Shown here in pieces: positions 9,101 to 16,794 of a stretch of 38,508 nucleotides of DNA; the first letter of the stretch is position 1, and each line of letters begins with the position of its first letter. Location of the stretch: contig NZ_JAPNLM010000032.1 in NCBI RefSeq assembly GCF_026627255.1, positions 34,219 through 72,726 of the forward strand, given 5' to 3'. The notes under the pieces were generated by a model that was not told the DNA's origin, made no database searches, and saw nothing but the letters and a program-made list of their open reading frames with translations. The translations under genes were made by a program, and so were the position numbers. This stretch comes from Streptomyces antarcticus (GTDB taxonomy: Bacteria; Actinomycetota; Actinomycetes; Streptomycetales; Streptomycetaceae).

Positions 9101-10523
9101 CGACGCCCGCTTCCAGCCCGTCCGCGGACTCTCCACGGACGTCAAGGTCCGCGGCCAGATCACCCCGGACACAGAGAAGATCGAGTACCGGATCGACATC
9201 ACCTCGCTCACCCTGCTGCCGCGCCCGGCGATCACCGCCGACGTGATCGTCCTGCGGGACGGCAAGGCCTCGATCAGCGTCACGGGCCTCGGCATCCGGC
9301 TGGTGGAGAAGCCGGGAACCCCGTACCGCCCGGAGGCCGGCGGCAAGGTCCCGCACTTCCTCGGCCGCCTCAGCCCGGCCACCGGCCGCCCGGCCCTGCT
9401 CAGCGAGTTCCACATGGCGCACGCGGCCAAGGGCGACCTGGCCACGGCGATGGGACCCGAGTTCGAGGTCTACGCCGACAGCCGCGCTCCGTACATCCCC
9501 AACGGCGACTTCCTCTTCGTCGACCGCGTCATGGAACTGGAGGGCACCCGCGGCGTCCTCAAGCGCGGCGCCGTCATGGTCACCGAGTACGACTCCCCGG
9601 ACGACTCCTGGTACTACGACCACAACGGGCACCCGTCCATGCCCAACTGCGTGTACATGGAGTCGAGCCTCCAGGCGGCCATCCTGCTCGGCTACTACCT
9701 GGGCGCCACCCTGCCCTTCCCCGACGAGCAGTTCAGCATCCGCAACCTCGACGGGCGCGCCACCCTGGTCAAGGACATCGACCTGCGGGGCAAGACCATC
9801 CAGCACCGCTCGACCCTTCTGTCCAGCGACCAGATGCCGGGCTCCATCCTGCAGAACTACAGGTACGAACTCTCCGCGGACGGCGAGGTCTTCTACACGG
9901 GGGAGTCCCTCTTCGGGTACTTCAGCGCGAAGGCCCTGGAGAACCAGGTCGGCCTGGACAAGGGCAAGCACGTACTGCCCTGGCTCGACCGGTCCTCGCC
10001 GCGCCCCGCGGACGTCCGCCGCGTCGACCTCGCCGCCTACCGCGCCGCCGAGGCCACCCGCCCCGTCCCCCGCCTCGGCTCCGGCCACCTCGACCTGGTC
10101 GAGTGGGTCGACGTGGTCCCGGCCGGCGGCGACCACGGCCGCGGCTACCTGCGCGGTCACCGCTCGGTCCGCCCCGACGACTGGTACTTCTCCTGCCACT
10201 TCCACCGCGACCCGGTGATGCCCGGTTCGCTCGGCGTCGAGGCACTCCTGCAGGGCCTCCAGGTGTACGCCGTGGAGACCGGACTGACCGACGGCCTCGT
10301 CAACCCGCGCTTCGCCCTCCTCTCCGGCACGGAGACGACCTGGTCCTACCGCGGCCAGATCCTGCGCGACGACCCGGACATGGAGTTCGACGTGCACGTC
10401 AAGGAGGTGCGCCGCGAACCGGGCCGCATCCGACTGATCGGCGACGCGAGCCTTTGGAAGTCCACCCTGCGGATCTACCAGCTGGGCGGCATCGGCATCG
10501 AGATCCACCACGACCAGGTCTGA
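3117..10523 (+). CDS. pfaC: PUFA synthase subunit KS-CLF-AT-DH-DH (PfaC/PfaB fusion type)
   Basis: This 2468-residue megasynthase starts at an ATG behind GGAGG. The KS (about 1-460) has Cys216 in DAACSSALYA, HATGTPLGD and NIGHL. A second KS-like fold (about 480-960) has Ser696 where the Cys should be (TLSSDSAVG), as expected of a chain-length factor. An acyltransferase (about 1045-1420) carries Ser1149 in GYSLGES. A Pro/Ala/Thr-rich linker (about 1425-1665) contains a charged helix near 1602-1641. Two FabA/PfaC-type double hot-dog dehydratases follow: the odd halves (about 1671-1875 and 2095-2310) are of the DAWY/DSWY type, and the even halves carry the catalytic pattern SHFPDDPVLAGSLVAE (His1961) and CHFHRDPVMPGSLGVE (His2361). 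Marine PfaC is KS-CLF-DH-DH with AT on separate PfaB, so the AT here is fused between CLF and DH. Role: condensation, chain-length control and dehydration/isomerisation giving a polyunsaturated acyl chain. Confidence 0.93.
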   Translation: MGKYAIVGLACLFPGAGTPDDYWRNLIGGVDSRTDGDDRIFGHAPQVRETDPEDRHRIYCTRGGFLRTYDETAGAAGTAGISGFDPKGYLLPPDYLAGLDRSFHWALQVAGDALADAGHPPTADGRYGRRTGVVFGNYPFPTPASGRFAGEFWDSAVARGLADAGLAVPGDALASDAADEPGAVTAHNLWAGGMPSRVVAAALGLEGPRFTLDAACSSALYALKLACAHLETGRADLMLAGGVCAPDPTVIHLSFSDLRAYPQDGFSQPFDARSRGIVTGQGAAMIAVKRLADARRDGDRIYAVIDALALTNDGPGKHLLAPNEAGQLAAYDLAYREAGVDPSAIQYLECHATGTPLGDTTELAGAEAFFGRGPLLGSVKANIGHLLTVAGMSSLLKVVLSLSHGVIPPTIGVEKPLPDTIADRVVREAVNWPEPTPGAPRRAGVSAFGFGGTNAHVVLSAPQTESAAQAAEATSPAEPVEPPPLAVIGMGAHFGSFATLDAFERAGYDGLGAVRDLPEQRWRGFETVENGPLDRAGLGADAAPRAAYIEDFEVDTTSYRIPPKDLDHFNQQQLLMMRVAEEALRDAGYERKRPGAAAEGSRPRRIGVVIGMEMEPSAHGHGSRYELGRKLAEWCAAAGVEPSPQQLAALTRAARDGVHDSIEPNEVLSYIGNIMASRVSSLWNLTGPSFTLSSDSAVGVEALDVARLLLLDPTIEAVLVGAVDLAAGPENTLARELLEPGTVRDGLRILGEGAGAVLVTRPDSVPQGHRVYATVESIAVHHAPDVGPAVRGELVERAAQDALAAAGLGPADVELVEAGGAHAAEVAGLARVWTGSRAGAELRTALSSVRSSVGDTGCASGLAGLIRAALCLHHAYFPVAPDGITADAIDGSAFFLAADSRPWLRAHRDGRRAASVSVVGTAGSHAHLVLTGGQVRGEIAEADWSRSGGGLVVPVAADDFDALLGRLGELRAAITADGAGTPDWATEFTDRPAEVKAVLVAEDPAGLVRQIDQALKDLPGVWSSGGEWSSPSGSCFTAKPLGPGAKVALVFPGAFNSYLGLGRAMFRAFPGLLPRFEAQAERPADLLRGTALYPRSRGPLGRRELMALEGNLVEDIPLMLAAGTSYALLSTDLVREVLGVPVHGAFGYSLGESSMLFATGGWIKSARGDEKISASPLFVDMLRGPKRTVRTLWSLGEEVPDSEVWATHVLLAPAEDVRAALPRYDRVFITHVNTPQETVVAGDPAQCRDLIEELACRSARSPANHVMHCPVVDGVLTDLADLNRYPTGDVGDLVLYSSRHYAPVTDFDADAVAGNIAVTLRETVDFPRLVRRAHEDGYRCFVEVGPSSTCARWIHETLAGEPHLAVSVDRRGARGATDIARLAARLAAYGIPVDLGAFAPLPHGRPSPGLRAFPTGGAPVPPLVAAAAAPTVGSLAPARPRPTKPVTAAAVPVPTAVPSPAPAAAPAPTPAPAPAVVPPYPAPTIPAVLPARPAVPVVALAGGHPGEAEPAAGAQGLLTADPVPAQGSATTTEWDTAMPTHPSAQPQAPALALEREPITMIPAGAVAPPAGPRPTTPDTPSGRAVPGAPLPVPPPARTPASAGEETTATLLRGLRSEMLEAHQEVLRAQRDLRNQLVALLSAGATAPTAATPATTPVPVTPPTPRPPKPKGVVWDEHDLLEFATGKIGNVFGPRFAEIDGYRRRVRLPAPPYHFATRVTALEAEPGEFKPSFIRTEYDVPVDAWYAVDGQVPPAVTIEAGQCDLLLISYLGADFTNRGDRVYRLLDSSLSFVGDLPRVGQTLRYDIWIDQFVQQGDTLLFFFHYDCYADGELILKLDNACAGFFTDEELESSSGILQAKVRPPVGDGTFSGSSAFKPLARTDRTSLTAGDLARLGEGRIAEVFGPGHRQPDGCNTSLRLPTEQLRMADEITLLDRKGGPAGLGRIEAVKHLVPDGWYFTSHFPDDPVLAGSLVAEGAVQLLEVYALSLGLHLCFPDARFQPVRGLSTDVKVRGQITPDTEKIEYRIDITSLTLLPRPAITADVIVLRDGKASISVTGLGIRLVEKPGTPYRPEAGGKVPHFLGRLSPATGRPALLSEFHMAHAAKGDLATAMGPEFEVYADSRAPYIPNGDFLFVDRVMELEGTRGVLKRGAVMVTEYDSPDDSWYYDHNGHPSMPNCVYMESSLQAAILLGYYLGATLPFPDEQFSIRNLDGRATLVKDIDLRGKTIQHRSTLLSSDQMPGSILQNYRYELSADGEVFYTGESLFGYFSAKALENQVGLDKGKHVLPWLDRSSPRPADVRRVDLAAYRAAEATRPVPRLGSGHLDLVEWVDVVPAGGDHGRGYLRGHRSVRPDDWYFSCHFHRDPVMPGSLGVEALLQGLQVYAVETGLTDGLVNPRFALLSGTETTWSYRGQILRDDPDMEFDVHVKEVRREPGRIRLIGDASLWKSTLRIYQLGGIGIEIHHDQV

Positions 10524-10553
10524 TCCCCGCGCACGACCGACAGGAGACGCAGC

Positions 10554-12176
10554 ATGACCAGCGATCAGTACCGCCCGAGGTGGACCGGGCCGGGCGAACC
10601 GGCCGTCGGTGACACCGGGGTCTACGAAACCCTGATGCGCCTCGACGAACCCGTCCACATCGTGCGCGGCCCGTACGGACTGGGCGCGGCCGCCGGCGGT
10701 GGGGTCAGCGCCGACGGCGACCACGAGATCGTCGCCGCCGTCCCGCCGCTGGGCCCCGAACGGCTCGGCAGCGCCGCCTTCCTGGCCGCGCACGGCATCC
10801 GGCAGGCCTACATGAGCGGCGCCATGGCCAACGGCATCGCCTCCGCCGACATGGTCGTCGCCATGGCCCGCGCCGGGTTCCTCGCCTCGTACGGGGCGGC
10901 CGGACTGCTCCCCGAGGCGGTGGAGAAGGCCCTGATCCGCTTCCGCGAGGAGATCCCCGGCCTCGGCTACGCCTGCAACCTGATCCACAGCCCGAGCGAG
11001 GACCGCCTGGAGCGCACCGCCGTCGAACTGTTCCTCGCGTACGGAGTGCCCTGCGTGGAGGCGTCCGCCTTCCTCAAGCTCACCCCCCACCTGGTCCGCT
11101 ACCGGCTCGCCGGCCTGCGCGCCGGCGGCCCGCACGGGGTCGTCGCCGCCAACCGGGTCATCGCCAAGATCTCCCGTACCGAGACGGCCGAACTCTTCAT
11201 GCGGCCCGCACCGGAGGCCATGGTGCGGGCGCTCCTCGCGGACGGCCTCATCACAGAGGAGCAGGCCCGCCTCGCCCCCCGGGTCCCGCTCGCCGACGAC
11301 ATCACCGTGGAGGCGGACTCGGGCGGCCACACCGACCGCCGGCCGCTCCCCGCCCTGCTCCCGGTGATCATGCGGCAGCGCGACGCGATCATGCAGGAGG
11401 CTGGCTACCCCGAGCGCATCCGGATCGGCGCCGCCGGCGGCATCGGCACCCCGGACGCGGCGGCCGCCGCGTTCGCGATGGGCGCCGACTACATCGTGAC
11501 CGGCTCCGTCAACCAGTCGTGCCTGGAGGCCGGCACCTCCCCGCAAGTCAAGCAGATGCTCGCGCAGGCCGGCATCGCCGACTTCGAGATGGCCCCGGCC
11601 GCCGACATGTTCGAGATGGGCGTCGAGCTCCAGGTACTCAAGCGCGGCACGTTCTTCCCCATGCGGGCCAAGCAGCTCTACGAGCTCTACCGCGCCTACG
11701 ACGGCATCGAGGCGATCCCCGACGAGGTCCGCGAACGGGTGGAGAAGCAGATCTTCCGCAGGCCCCTGGAGAGCGTCTGGGAGGAGACCGCCGAGTACTT
11801 CCGGCGCCGCGACCCCGACCAGCTCGCCCGCGCGGAAGGGCACCCCAAGCGGCGGGCGGCGCTCGTCTTCCGCTGGTACCTGGGAATGGCCTCGCGCTGG
11901 GCGAAGACCGGTGAGGCCGATCGTGCCGTCGACTACCAGATCTGGTGCGGACCGGCGATGGGCAGCTTCAACGCGTGGGTCCGCGGCACGTACCTGGCCG
12001 CGCCCGAGCACCGCAGGGTCGCCGACGTGGCCCGGCAGATCATGACGGGTGCGGCGTTCCACCAGCGGCTCGCCATGCTGCGCGCGGCCGGCATCGCCTT
12101 CCCCGCCGGCATCGCCACCCGGCCCTCCCCCGAGGACTCCACCTCCTACGACTCCGCGCTCGGGGTGGCGCGGTGA
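10554..12176 (+). CDS. pfaD: PfaD-like FMN enoyl reductase
   Basis: This 540-residue protein matches the PfaD/trans-acting enoyl reductase family, a nitronate-monooxygenase-like TIM barrel. It shows the glycine-rich segments AAAGGGVSADGD, QAYMSGAMANGIASADMV and RIGAAGGIGTPDAAAAAFAMGADYIVTGSVNQ, which match the family's flavin-barrel core, and the PfaD-typical C-terminal half around FEMGVELQVLKRGTFFPMRA. In PUFA synthases PfaD reduces selected enoyl-ACP intermediates and so sets where double bonds survive. A purine-rich site (CAGGAG) precedes the ATG, and the stop overlaps the next gene's GTG, indicating translational coupling. The family call is strong; positional selectivity cannot be inferred. 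Confidence 0.95.
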   Translation: MTSDQYRPRWTGPGEPAVGDTGVYETLMRLDEPVHIVRGPYGLGAAAGGGVSADGDHEIVAAVPPLGPERLGSAAFLAAHGIRQAYMSGAMANGIASADMVVAMARAGFLASYGAAGLLPEAVEKALIRFREEIPGLGYACNLIHSPSEDRLERTAVELFLAYGVPCVEASAFLKLTPHLVRYRLAGLRAGGPHGVVAANRVIAKISRTETAELFMRPAPEAMVRALLADGLITEEQARLAPRVPLADDITVEADSGGHTDRRPLPALLPVIMRQRDAIMQEAGYPERIRIGAAGGIGTPDAAAAAFAMGADYIVTGSVNQSCLEAGTSPQVKQMLAQAGIADFEMAPAADMFEMGVELQVLKRGTFFPMRAKQLYELYRAYDGIEAIPDEVRERVEKQIFRRPLESVWEETAEYFRRRDPDQLARAEGHPKRRAALVFRWYLGMASRWAKTGEADRAVDYQIWCGPAMGSFNAWVRGTYLAAPEHRRVADVARQIMTGAAFHQRLAMLRAAGIAFPAGIATRPSPEDSTSYDSALGVAR

Positions 12177-14062
12177 CGGTCGCGACCCGGCCCGCCGCGT
12201 CCCGCGCCCCCGTGCCCGGGCCGGCCCCCACCGCGCCGGCCGGCCCCCACGCCGAGGCCGAGCGCCTCGACGCCCGGCTCGGCGACCCCTGGGCACCCGA
12301 CAACCCGTTCGGCTTCGCGGCCGGCGTGGCCCGGGACGCACGGGAGGAGTACCCGCGGGAGGCCGAGGTACGGCTGCGCGCCGAGGGCTTCCACCTGTGC
12401 CACCTGCCCGCCTCCCTCGGCGGGAGCCTGCGCTCCTTCGAGGACGCCCAGATCCTGGTCCGCGTCTGCGCCCGTCGCGACGTCAACTTCATGCCCGCCA
12501 CCATGTTCAGCATCTCGGCCCTCATGACCGTCCTCGCCGCCGGTACGCCGGCCCAGCACCGGCTGGTCGCCGACTGGCTGCGCGAGGGCCGCATGATCGC
12601 CTTCGGGCTGTCCGAGGAGCAGGCCGGCAGCGACGTCCTCGCCAACACCTGCCGGCTGACCGGCGAGGGCACCCTGCACGGCACGAAATGGCTCGTCGGG
12701 CGCGCGAACACCGCCGACGCCGCCGTGATCGTGGCCCGTACCTCCGAGCGCGGCCCGGGCGCCTTCACGGCCGTACTGCTGGGGCCGGAGGAACTCGCCG
12801 GCCCCCGCGTACGCAGGACCGCGCCGCACCGCACCACCGGGATGCGCGGCATCGACTTCGCCGACCTGGAGTTCGACGGGCTCGCCGTGCCGCCGGGCGC
12901 CGTCATCGGCGACGTCGGCAGCGGCCTGGAGGGCGCGCTGCGCGCCCAGCAGATCGTCCGGCTCATGAGCACGGCCGGCTGCCTGGCCACCGCCGACACG
13001 GCGCTGCGCACGGCGCTGCGCTTCGCCCGTGGGCACCGTACGGGCGGCGTACCGGTCGCGGACACCCCGTACGGGTCGCGTGAACTCGCCCTGGCCGCAG
13101 CCGAACTGATCGCCACCGACCTCTCGGTGCTGGTCGCCGCGCGCCAGGTGCACGTCGCGCCCGACGCGTTCGCTCTGGCCTCCTCGGTCGTCAAGCACGT
13201 CGCCACGCGTCTGACCTCCTCCTGCACCACCCGCGCCCGCGCCGTGGTCGGCGCCCGGTCGGTCCTGCGGGACGACCCGGGCGGGGTGCTCGACAAGGCG
13301 GTACGGGACAACGCGATGGTCGCGGTCATCGACACGAGCGTGCTCGGCAACCTGCGCGCCCTCGCGATGCACCTGCCCTCCTACGCGCCCGCGTTCGCGG
13401 ACACCGCCCACCCCGAAGGGCGGGCCGGCGCCGACCCGGAGCGGGAGGCCCGGCTGCGCGCCGTGTTCGCCCTGGGCGACCGGGCGTCGCTGCCCGAGCT
13501 GCGGGCCGCAGACCTCGACCTCGGGGTGCGCCCGAAGGACGACGTCCTGCTCGGGTTCGCCGCACACGCCGACGAGATCGCCGCCGAGCTGCGCGGCCGG
13601 GGCCAGACCCGGGCCGGGGAGCTGGTCGCCGAGGCGCGGGCCGCACTGGCCGCCGTGGTCCGGGATGCCGCCGAAGCGCAGCGCGACCGCGCCCGGTCGG
13701 CGAAGGTCTCCCCGGAGCCCCTGGACCTTGCCGACCGCCTGTGCGTGCTCCACGCTGCCGCCACCGCCGCTCTGGCCTGGTGGTTCCACCGCGACGGCGC
13801 CGGCCTCTACGGCACCGCCTCCGGCGACGCCGGGTGGCTCACCGCCGTCCTCGCCCTGCTGACGGCCCTCGCCGCCGGGCGGGACCCGCGCACCGCGGCG
13901 TACGAGGACCTCGCCCCGGCCGGCCGGCTGGTCACCGCCCTCGACGAGGCACGGCTGCTGTTCACCGCCCTGCCGGTGCGGCTGGGCGACTCCGGCCCGG
14001 CGAACGAGAAGACCCCCGAGAACGAGAAGACCGAGAAGAACGAGAACGAGGACCCGCGATGA
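12173..14062 (+). CDS. Acyl-CoA-dehydrogenase-like flavoprotein 1
   Basis: The GTG start at 12173 overlaps the PfaD stop, giving 629 residues. The middle has the ACAD signature (AFGLSEEQAGSDVLANT, then a GMRGIDFADLEFDG beta-domain), followed by the C-terminal helical bundle and an extra C-terminal helical region beyond the usual length of about 380-400 residues. The tail ends in a Lys/Glu/Asn-rich stretch. Aligning the end of the helical bundle (RDNAMVAVIDTS) with the classic RDxxxxxIYEGT places Asp387 where medium-chain ACADs have the catalytic Glu. It probably desaturates, or otherwise handles, an acyl-ACP or acyl-CoA made by the synthase. It pairs with the next gene and the two may form a hetero-oligomer; that pairing is inference. 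Confidence 0.85.
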   Translation: MTVATRPAASRAPVPGPAPTAPAGPHAEAERLDARLGDPWAPDNPFGFAAGVARDAREEYPREAEVRLRAEGFHLCHLPASLGGSLRSFEDAQILVRVCARRDVNFMPATMFSISALMTVLAAGTPAQHRLVADWLREGRMIAFGLSEEQAGSDVLANTCRLTGEGTLHGTKWLVGRANTADAAVIVARTSERGPGAFTAVLLGPEELAGPRVRRTAPHRTTGMRGIDFADLEFDGLAVPPGAVIGDVGSGLEGALRAQQIVRLMSTAGCLATADTALRTALRFARGHRTGGVPVADTPYGSRELALAAAELIATDLSVLVAARQVHVAPDAFALASSVVKHVATRLTSSCTTRARAVVGARSVLRDDPGGVLDKAVRDNAMVAVIDTSVLGNLRALAMHLPSYAPAFADTAHPEGRAGADPEREARLRAVFALGDRASLPELRAADLDLGVRPKDDVLLGFAAHADEIAAELRGRGQTRAGELVAEARAALAAVVRDAAEAQRDRARSAKVSPEPLDLADRLCVLHAAATAALAWWFHRDGAGLYGTASGDAGWLTAVLALLTALAAGRDPRTAAYEDLAPAGRLVTALDEARLLFTALPVRLGDSGPANEKTPENEKTEKNENEDPR

Positions 14063-15816
14063 CCGATCTGCCGGCCCTCATGGCCGACCTGGAGCGCCAC
14101 CTGGGCGACCCCCACGACCCGGACGGGCGCATGACGTACCGCCGTGTCCTCGAACTGGACGAACGGGAGGAGTACCCGCACGAGTTCGTCGACCTGCTCG
14201 CCTGCTGGGGCCTGTACGACTGGATCGTGCCGGCCGAGAACGGCGGCCGGGCCGTGGACGTGCAGGACGGCTTCAACCTGTACCGGCTGGTCGCCCGCCG
14301 CGATCCCACCGCCGCCACCGCCATGGTCCTCACCAGCCTCAGCTACATGCCGGTGTGGGTCGCGGGCACCCCCGAGCAGCGCCAGCACTTCGCCGACGTG
14401 ATCAGGCGCGGCGGCAAGCTGGCCTGGGGCCTGTCGGAACGGCAGCACGGCAGCGACGTCCTCGCCAACGAGACCACCGCCCGCCGGACCACGGGCGGCT
14501 GGCTGCTGGACGGCGAGAAGTGGACGATCGGCAACGCCACCGTGGCCGACGTCGTCATGGTCTTCGCCCGTACGTCGGACAAGGGCGGCCCCGGCGGCTA
14601 CTCGATCTTCGCCGTCGAGAAGGACGCCGTCCCCGCCGAGCAGCGCGAGCACCTGCCCGACGAGCCGCTGCACGGCCTGCGCGGCCTGGACATGAGCGGG
14701 GTGCGGCTGCTGAACTGCTTCGTGCCCGACACCGCACTCGTCGGCCGGGCCGGGCAGGGTCTGGAGACGGCGCTCAAGAGCAGCCAGCTGGCCCGGGTGG
14801 CGATCGCGAGCATCGCGATGAGCTGCGTGGACACCGCGCTGCGCACCACCCTCGACTTCGCGACCCAGCGGGTGATCTTCGGCGGAACGGTCTCCGAAGT
14901 GCCGTACTCCCAGCGGCAGCTCGCGGAGAGCTACGCAGACCTGCTGGTCGCCGACGCGCTGACGACCGGCGCGGTGCGCAGCCTCCAGGTGAGTCCGGAC
15001 CAGGCGAGCATCTGGTCGTCGGTGGTCAAGTACTTCGTCCCCACCTTCCTGGAGGAGACGCTCGGCCGGCTCGCCACCGTCCTCGGCGCCCGCTACTACC
15101 TGCGCTCGCACCCCCGGCACGGCATCTTCCAGAAGGTGCTGCGGGACTTCGCGATCTCCAACTTCGCCGACGGCAACACCGTGGTGAACCTGAAGAACAT
15201 CGCCCTGCAACTGGAGAAGCTCCTGGCCAACGCGGTCGGTCAGGATCCGGCCCTGGTGGCTGGCGCGGTGGAGCGCACCCACGCCCTCTTCGACCCGGCC
15301 CACCCCATGGAGCCCTACCAGCCCGCCGAGCAGCAGCTGTTCAGCCGGGGCGTGGACGATCCGGTGCTCGCCCTGCGCTCCGCCGTCGACGAACTGCACC
15401 GGGCCGCCGAGGCGGCCGGCGGGCGCGATGCGGCACGCCTCGCCGCCGCGGCCGACACGGCCGGCGAGATCGCCGGCGAACTGGACCGCATCGCCGAGGA
15501 GCACCGCAAGCTCGTCGCCGACCTCGGCAAGGCGGCCGGACAGTCGGCCGAACTGTACGACCTGGCCAAGCAGTACACCTACGTCTCGGCCGCGGCCGCC
15601 GTCGTCCACCTCCACCTGCGCGGCCACGACAGCGTCGATCCGGCGCTGCGGTCGCCCGCGGTCCTCCTGGTCTGCCTGGAGCGACTGCTCAAGCGGTTCC
15701 ACCCCACCCGGCGGGTGACCGGCCCCGAGGAAGTCGCAGAGGTCGCCGACGCGCTGTTCTCTGCGCACCGCGAGGGCCGGCTCTTCTCGTTCCGGTCCTT
15801 CCCCGTCAACCGGTAG
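14059..15816 (+). CDS. Acyl-CoA-dehydrogenase-like flavoprotein 2
   Basis: This 585-residue paralogue of the preceding gene overlaps it by ATGA. The conserved ACAD segments are AWGLSERQHGSDVLANETTARR, a beta-domain around LHGLRGLDMSGVRL, and a C-terminal bundle ending in RDFAISNFADGNT; Asp371 sits at the position usually held by the catalytic Glu. A long C-terminal helical extension (about 400-585) is shared with the neighbour. With PfaD upstream and a PPTase downstream it belongs to the lipid operon and is probably a tailoring desaturase for the polyenoyl chain. Whether its substrate is CoA- or ACP-bound is not visible. Confidence 0.85.
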   Translation: MTDLPALMADLERHLGDPHDPDGRMTYRRVLELDEREEYPHEFVDLLACWGLYDWIVPAENGGRAVDVQDGFNLYRLVARRDPTAATAMVLTSLSYMPVWVAGTPEQRQHFADVIRRGGKLAWGLSERQHGSDVLANETTARRTTGGWLLDGEKWTIGNATVADVVMVFARTSDKGGPGGYSIFAVEKDAVPAEQREHLPDEPLHGLRGLDMSGVRLLNCFVPDTALVGRAGQGLETALKSSQLARVAIASIAMSCVDTALRTTLDFATQRVIFGGTVSEVPYSQRQLAESYADLLVADALTTGAVRSLQVSPDQASIWSSVVKYFVPTFLEETLGRLATVLGARYYLRSHPRHGIFQKVLRDFAISNFADGNTVVNLKNIALQLEKLLANAVGQDPALVAGAVERTHALFDPAHPMEPYQPAEQQLFSRGVDDPVLALRSAVDELHRAAEAAGGRDAARLAAAADTAGEIAGELDRIAEEHRKLVADLGKAAGQSAELYDLAKQYTYVSAAAAVVHLHLRGHDSVDPALRSPAVLLVCLERLLKRFHPTRRVTGPEEVAEVADALFSAHREGRLFSFRSFPVNR

Positions 15817-15838
15817 ATCCAGGAAGGAGGCACCTCTC

Positions 15839-16609
15839 ATGGACAGCACCGCTCCGTTCGCCGACCCGCTGGCCGATACGGCCGAGGTCTGGCTGCTCGC
15901 CGAGGAGGACGTCGACCGTTTCGCCGAGGCGACGGGCGGTCTCGCGCTGTTGACGGACGAGGAACGGGCCCGGCACGACCGGCTCCTGTTCCCCGCCGCC
16001 CGCCGGCGTTTCCTCGGCGCCCGCCTCCTCTCCCGGCAGGTCCTGTCCCGCTACGCCGACGTGGCACCCGACTTCTGGCGGTTCCGGGCCGGCACGTACG
16101 GCCGCCCCGAGGTCGAGGGGTGCGCCTGGGGCCTGGACTTCAACATCACCCACACCAACGGCCTGATCGCCGCCATCGTGGTCCGCGGGCGGACCGCGGG
16201 GGTGGACGCCGAGGTCACCCCGGCCAACCCCGAGGCAATGCAGTTCGCGCCCAAGGTGTTCACCCCGCTGGAGAACGAGGTGCTGCGCCGCAACCGGGAG
16301 GAACAGCGCGGGCACGCCTTCGCCGACTCCTGGGTGGCCAAGGAGGCGTACACGAAGGCTACCGGCATGGGCATGTGCCGGGGCTTCGACGCCTTCTCCG
16401 TGCACCGCCTGCGCGACGGGAGCCTGGCCGTCGTCGACGAGGACATCCCCGAGACGGAACGGGACCTGTGGCAAGTACAGGTCCTCCAGGTCTGGGACCG
16501 CTTCGCGCTCGGCGTGGCCATCCGGGCCGACCGGAGCGACGAGGGCCCTCTGCCGGTCCGGCTGCGCTCGGCCATCCCGGACCTCCTGCCGGCCGCGGCC
16601 CGCCCCTGA
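15839..16609 (+). CDS. Sfp-type phosphopantetheinyl transferase (PfaE role)
   Basis: This 256-residue protein carries the three Sfp-family motifs: FNITHTNGLIAAIV, GVDAEV (metal ligands Asp123 and Glu125) and WVAKEAYTKATGMG (Glu169). It transfers phosphopantetheine from CoA to the Ser of ACP domains. It has a strong site, AGGAAGGAGG, ahead of the ATG and is the last gene of the PUFA operon, directly before a strong hairpin. By position it fills the PfaE role of other Pfa systems, activating the tandem ACPs and possibly the separate ACP at 17490. All catalytic residues appear intact. Confidence 0.95.
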   Translation: MDSTAPFADPLADTAEVWLLAEEDVDRFAEATGGLALLTDEERARHDRLLFPAARRRFLGARLLSRQVLSRYADVAPDFWRFRAGTYGRPEVEGCAWGLDFNITHTNGLIAAIVVRGRTAGVDAEVTPANPEAMQFAPKVFTPLENEVLRRNREEQRGHAFADSWVAKEAYTKATGMGMCRGFDAFSVHRLRDGSLAVVDEDIPETERDLWQVQVLQVWDRFALGVAIRADRSDEGPLPVRLRSAIPDLLPAAARP

Positions 16610-16610
16610 C

Positions 16611-16650
16611 CGGCGTGCCCCGCGCCCCTGACCAGCCGCGGGGCACGCCG
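16611..16650 (+). terminator. Strong hairpin terminator of the PUFA operon
   Basis: A perfect 14-bp stem (16611-16624 with 16637-16650) with a 12-base loop begins one base after the PPTase stop codon. It has no T-run, as is common in Streptomyces. It separates the PUFA operon from the sigma-factor operon. Confidence 0.75.
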
Positions 16651-16794
16651 GGGCGACGCTGTCCACCTGTGGCCGGGCCGCTAACTGACGGCAGGTCCCG
16701 CTTGCCGCGCCGGACCCGTGACGGCTTCCATGGGAATCGCCGCCCCCCGAAGGCGCCCCCACATCCCGCAGGACCCACCACGGAGGAAATCGCC

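Noticed and set aside
7857..12341. 1494-codon open frame on the minus strand, with other long minus-strand frames such as 4539-7739 and 2292-4505
   Set aside because: They lie opposite strongly supported PUFA synthase genes, show no recognisable domains and have the composition expected of antisense frames in high-GC DNA.
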